NCBI GenBank assembly: GCA_947488845.1
Contig: CANLBM010000003.1
Coordinates: 62,001 to 126,000, forward strand
DNA from: an uncultured Sphingomonadaceae bacterium
GTDB taxonomy: Bacteria > Pseudomonadota > Alphaproteobacteria > Sphingomonadales > Sphingomonadaceae
Direction of reading: 5' to 3'
Length of the DNA: 64,000 nt
The position numbers were made by a program, and so were the translations under genes. Numbering within the stretch: position 1 is the first letter of the stretch; the number at the start of each line of letters is the position of its first letter. The notes under the pieces are model-generated. The model had not been told where the DNA came from and searched no databases. It saw nothing but the letters and a program-made list of their open reading frames with translations. Shown here piece after piece: positions 61,431-64,000 of the stretch.

Positions 61431-63545
61431 TTATTGCGCTTCGGAGCGTATCGCATCAGGAATCAGGGATTCCGGCTGCTTTTGCGGAGGCAGCGGCTTC
61501 GGCTTCTTGACGGGCGCCGGCTCCGGTTTGCGGGGGGCAGAATCTCCGCCGCGGCCGATCACCGAATCAATCCAGTCCTGGTCCAGCCGCGGGTTATCAG
61601 CGGCTTCCCCGCCTTCCAGATCATATTCGATACCGCGACCAGTCTCTATCGGCATTCCATTTTCGTCGACATAGATACCGTCTTCCGGCGCTCCGAACAG
61701 CTCGTCCTCGTCCGGTTCCAGCTGCCATTCCGGCAGCACCAGTTCGGTATCGAACTGTTCGATCTTGCGCTTGGCCACTGCCAGTTTCATGAACTGGGCA
61801 AAGGCGGATGCCGGAGCCCGGCCACCCTGCAAGCCACTGACCGGCTTGGCATCATCGCGCCCCATCCAGACGCCTGTGGTCAGGCCGCTTGAGAAGCCGA
61901 GAAACCAGCCATCCTTGTTGCTGCTGGTGGTCCCGGTCTTGCCTGCAACCGGCCTGCCGATCTGCGCTGCCCGCCCGGTGCCGGTGTTCACCGCGGTCTG
62001 CATCAGATCGGTAATTCCGGCTGCTACCCAGGGATCCACCAGCACCCGGCTGCCGTCAAATTTGCTTTGATAGAGAATATCACCCTTCATCGTCTGTACC
62101 TTGGTGATGCCAAACGGGGTTATCGCGACGCCCTTGGCGCTGACCGACGCAAAGGCGCGGGTCATGTCGATCAGTCGCACATCGGAGGTACCGAGCACCA
62201 TCGAGGGATTGGTATCGATCGGGGTGGTGATGCCAAAGCGTCGCGCCATATTGGCGATGGTGGAGGTGCCGATATCATTGCCAATCGCCGCCGCGACGGT
62301 ATTTTTGGAAAAAGCAAAGGCGGTGCGCACATTAATGTCACCCGCATAGCGGTCGCCGCTGTTGCGCGGTGTCCAGTTGCCAATGGTGATCGGCCCATCG
62401 GTCACCATATCATCGGGCGCATAGCCCGCTTCGAGCGCCGCCATATAGACGAATATTTTCCAGGCCGACCCGGGTTGGCGGACGGCCTGCGTTGCGCGGT
62501 TATAATTGGATGTCACATAATCCGTTCCGCCGACCATCGCGCGAACCGCGCCATCGCGGTCGATCGCCACCAGCGCGCCCTGGGCACCGGCGGGGACGCG
62601 CGACTGGATGGCTGTTGCGGCGGCGCGCTGCATATCGAGATCCAGCGTCGTCCACACTTCGATCGGCTCGATCGTTTCGTCGATCAGCAAGTCCAGTTGC
62701 GGCAGCGCCCAGTCGGTAAAATAGCGCACACTATTCTGCCGCGGTTCCGGCGCCAGCTTGACCGAAGCAGGCTTGGCTTTCGATGCTTCCGCTGCGGTAA
62801 TCGCTCCGGCATCCTGCATCACCTCCAGGACCACGGTTGCCCGGCCAATGGCGGCTTTGGCATCGGCTGTCGGGGAATAGCGGGACGGGGCCTTGACCAG
62901 GCCGGCGATGATAGCGGCTTCGGCCAGATCAAGCTCTCTGGCGCCATGCGCGAAAAACCGGCGGGAAGCCGCATCGATGCCATAAGCACCGCCACCATAA
63001 TAAACCTTGTTGAGATAAAGTTCGAGAATCTGCTCTTTGGAAAATTTGCGTTCCATCGCCAGCGCCAGCAATATTTCGCGCCCTTTCCGGCCAAAGGTCC
63101 GGTTGTTGTTCAGAAATATGTTGCGCGCGAGTTGCTGGGTGATGGTCGAACCGCCCTGAGCCCAATAGCCGCGCTGCGCCCGTACTTGCAGCGAACGGGC
63201 TATCCCGATCGGGTCAACGCCCGGATGGCTTTCATACCGCCGGTCCTCGACCGAGACCATTGCCGCTTTCATGACTTCCGGGATGTCTGCATAGTGCAGC
63301 CACTCGCCGTAGCTCGGCCCCATGGAAAACAGTTCCTTGCCGTTGACGTCCAGCACCCGTATCATCTGGCCGTTGGGTGAGGACTTCAGGTCCTCGAATC
63401 CGGGGAGCGAGGATCGCGCGACCAGCACGGCAACCACCAACGCAATCGTGGCAAACAAACCAGCGACAAGACCCGTTTTGAAGATCCGCCACAGCCATTT
63501 GCGTACCGGCCCCTGATTTTCGCTGCGTTTTTTGCCACGCGCCAT
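61431..63545 (-). CDS. Penicillin-binding protein 1A-type transglycosylase/transpeptidase
   Basis: 704 residues. Short cytoplasmic tail and one membrane helix (~20-45); glycosyltransferase 51 with VEDRRYESHPGVD near 97 and QGGSTITQQLARN near 137; transpeptidase with SAWK near 358 (active Ser), SKN near 420 and KTGTT near 535. A Pro/Lys-rich tail (PRKPEPAPVKKPKPLPP) ends the protein and is unusual. Builds peptidoglycan in the periplasm. Same strand as msrB upstream. Confidence 0.95.
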   Translation of the reverse strand: MARGKKRSENQGPVRKWLWRIFKTGLVAGLFATIALVVAVLVARSSLPGFEDLKSSPNGQMIRVLDVNGKELFSMGPSYGEWLHYADIPEVMKAAMVSVEDRRYESHPGVDPIGIARSLQVRAQRGYWAQGGSTITQQLARNIFLNNNRTFGRKGREILLALAMERKFSKEQILELYLNKVYYGGGAYGIDAASRRFFAHGARELDLAEAAIIAGLVKAPSRYSPTADAKAAIGRATVVLEVMQDAGAITAAEASKAKPASVKLAPEPRQNSVRYFTDWALPQLDLLIDETIEPIEVWTTLDLDMQRAAATAIQSRVPAGAQGALVAIDRDGAVRAMVGGTDYVTSNYNRATQAVRQPGSAWKIFVYMAALEAGYAPDDMVTDGPITIGNWTPRNSGDRYAGDINVRTAFAFSKNTVAAAIGNDIGTSTIANMARRFGITTPIDTNPSMVLGTSDVRLIDMTRAFASVSAKGVAITPFGITKVQTMKGDILYQSKFDGSRVLVDPWVAAGITDLMQTAVNTGTGRAAQIGRPVAGKTGTTSSNKDGWFLGFSSGLTTGVWMGRDDAKPVSGLQGGRAPASAFAQFMKLAVAKRKIEQFDTELVLPEWQLEPDEDELFGAPEDGIYVDENGMPIETGRGIEYDLEGGEAADNPRLDQDWIDSVIGRGGDSAPRKPEPAPVKKPKPLPPQKQPESLIPDAIRSEAQ

Positions 63546-63631
63546 ATTGTTCTGCCCATTATACGCTGAATTTAAGCTTTTCTAGCGTGTTAACGCCTTA
63601 CTGCAGGCTGAACACGGAAGCACTGGAAAAA

Positions 63632-64000
63632 TCAGTCCGCCTTGGGTTCGAACGCCAATGCGGCGCTATTCATGCAATAGCGCAGCCCTGTTTCCGGAGG
63701 ACCGTCGGGGAAAACATGGCCAAGATGCCCGTCGCAGCTCGAACAGCGCACCTCGACCCGGCGCATGCCGAGACTGTTATCTTCAATCTCGGTGACCGCG
63801 TCATTGTCGGCGGGAGCGGAGAAGCTGGGCCAGCCGCAGCCGCTATCGAACTTGCTTTGTGATTCAAACAATTTGCTACCGCAGCCGGCACAGAAAAACG
63901 CGCCGTCGCGATATTCCGCATTGAGCGATCCGGTAAAGGCCCGCTCGGTGCCTGCTTCGCGCAGGACATGATATTGTTCGGGCGAGAGCTGTCGCCGCCA
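63632..64000 (-). CDS. msrB: Peptide-methionine (R)-S-oxide reductase MsrB (partial, 5' end off window)
   Basis: 123 residues visible; the N-terminus lies beyond 64000. Zinc-binding cysteines appear as CAGC and CSSC, and the catalytic Cys in RYCMNSAAL near the end. GCGWPSF is the family signature. It repairs oxidised methionine. The 86-base gap to the PBP1A gene shows nothing notable. Confidence 0.93.
   Translation of the reverse strand, partial: WRRQLSPEQYHVLREAGTERAFTGSLNAEYRDGAFFCAGCGSKLFESQSKFDSGCGWPSFSAPADNDAVTEIEDNSLGMRRVEVRCSSCDGHLGHVFPDGPPETGLRYCMNSAALAFEPKAD

Noticed and set aside
1..64000. tRNA or rRNA genes, CRISPR arrays, insertion sequences or prophage genes
   Set aside because: None seen: gaps are short, no CCA-ended cloverleaf, no regularly spaced repeats, and no transposase or integrase motifs.

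Overview
The window looks like chromosomal DNA from a moderately GC-rich alphaproteobacterium of the order Sphingomonadales (Sphingopyxis / Sphingorhabdus / Parasphingorhabdus type). The grounds are gene content (DUF6489, DUF1491, MmcB, DUF4402, sphingomonad-style TonB receptor), the Caulobacter-like order around hemE and rho, and two families of palindromic spacer repeats familiar from sphingomonads. I see no phage, IS element, CRISPR array, tRNA or rRNA. The assignment comes from reading the sequence, not from a database search.

Layout. 1-4194 (minus): a translationally coupled DUF4129 - DUF4350 - MoxR ATPase - DUF58 operon, cut by the left edge. 4312-8943 (plus): a membrane protein, then a periplasmic molybdenum hydroxylase unit (2Fe-2S subunit, Tat-exported molybdopterin subunit, lipoprotein cytochrome c, cofactor cytidylyltransferase). 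8940-13916: a TraB/TIKI-like lipoprotein, a queuosine-precursor transporter, a LOG hydrolase, a nucleoside transporter, a 2-oxoglutarate oxygenase and a uridine kinase-like protein. 14178-18504: a TonB-dependent receptor, a nucleotide-sugar epimerase and an FMN reductase. 18624-33264: an acyl-CoA catabolic island (acyl-CoA dehydrogenase, thiolase, FadB-like enzyme, TetR regulator, biotin-dependent acyl-CoA carboxylase with its hydratase, nitronate monooxygenase, class III CoA-transferase, acyl-CoA synthetase). Five of its inter-gene gaps carry a dispersed palindromic repeat or half repeat. 33358-35167: a lipid kinase and an alpha/beta hydrolase.

35245-39604 (minus) holds a DUF4402 secreted protein, a PapD-like periplasmic chaperone and a large usher-like outer-membrane protein with unusual extra domains. 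This looks like a non-canonical chaperone-usher surface-fibre system and is the best candidate for an undescribed system.

39871-51407 (mostly minus) is the left flank of the replication origin: parB, parA, rsmG, mnmG, mnmE and DUF6489, with three perfect 16-bp parS palindromes (two inside rsmG), then rho, hemJ and hemE. The 301-bp space between hemE and the pyruvate-phosphate dikinase regulator (51408-51708) has an AT-rich stretch, several DnaA-box-like 9-mers, a CtrA-like box and three GANTC sites, and is very probably oriC. Most genes point away from it on both sides. 51709-61421 (plus) is a tight housekeeping run (PPDK regulator, maf, aroE, coaE, dnaQ, hpf, ptsN, thioesterase, DUF1491, cell-wall hydrolase, mmcB, SCO, YcgN-like, metallopeptidase). 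The right end has penicillin-binding protein 1A and a partial msrB, both on minus.
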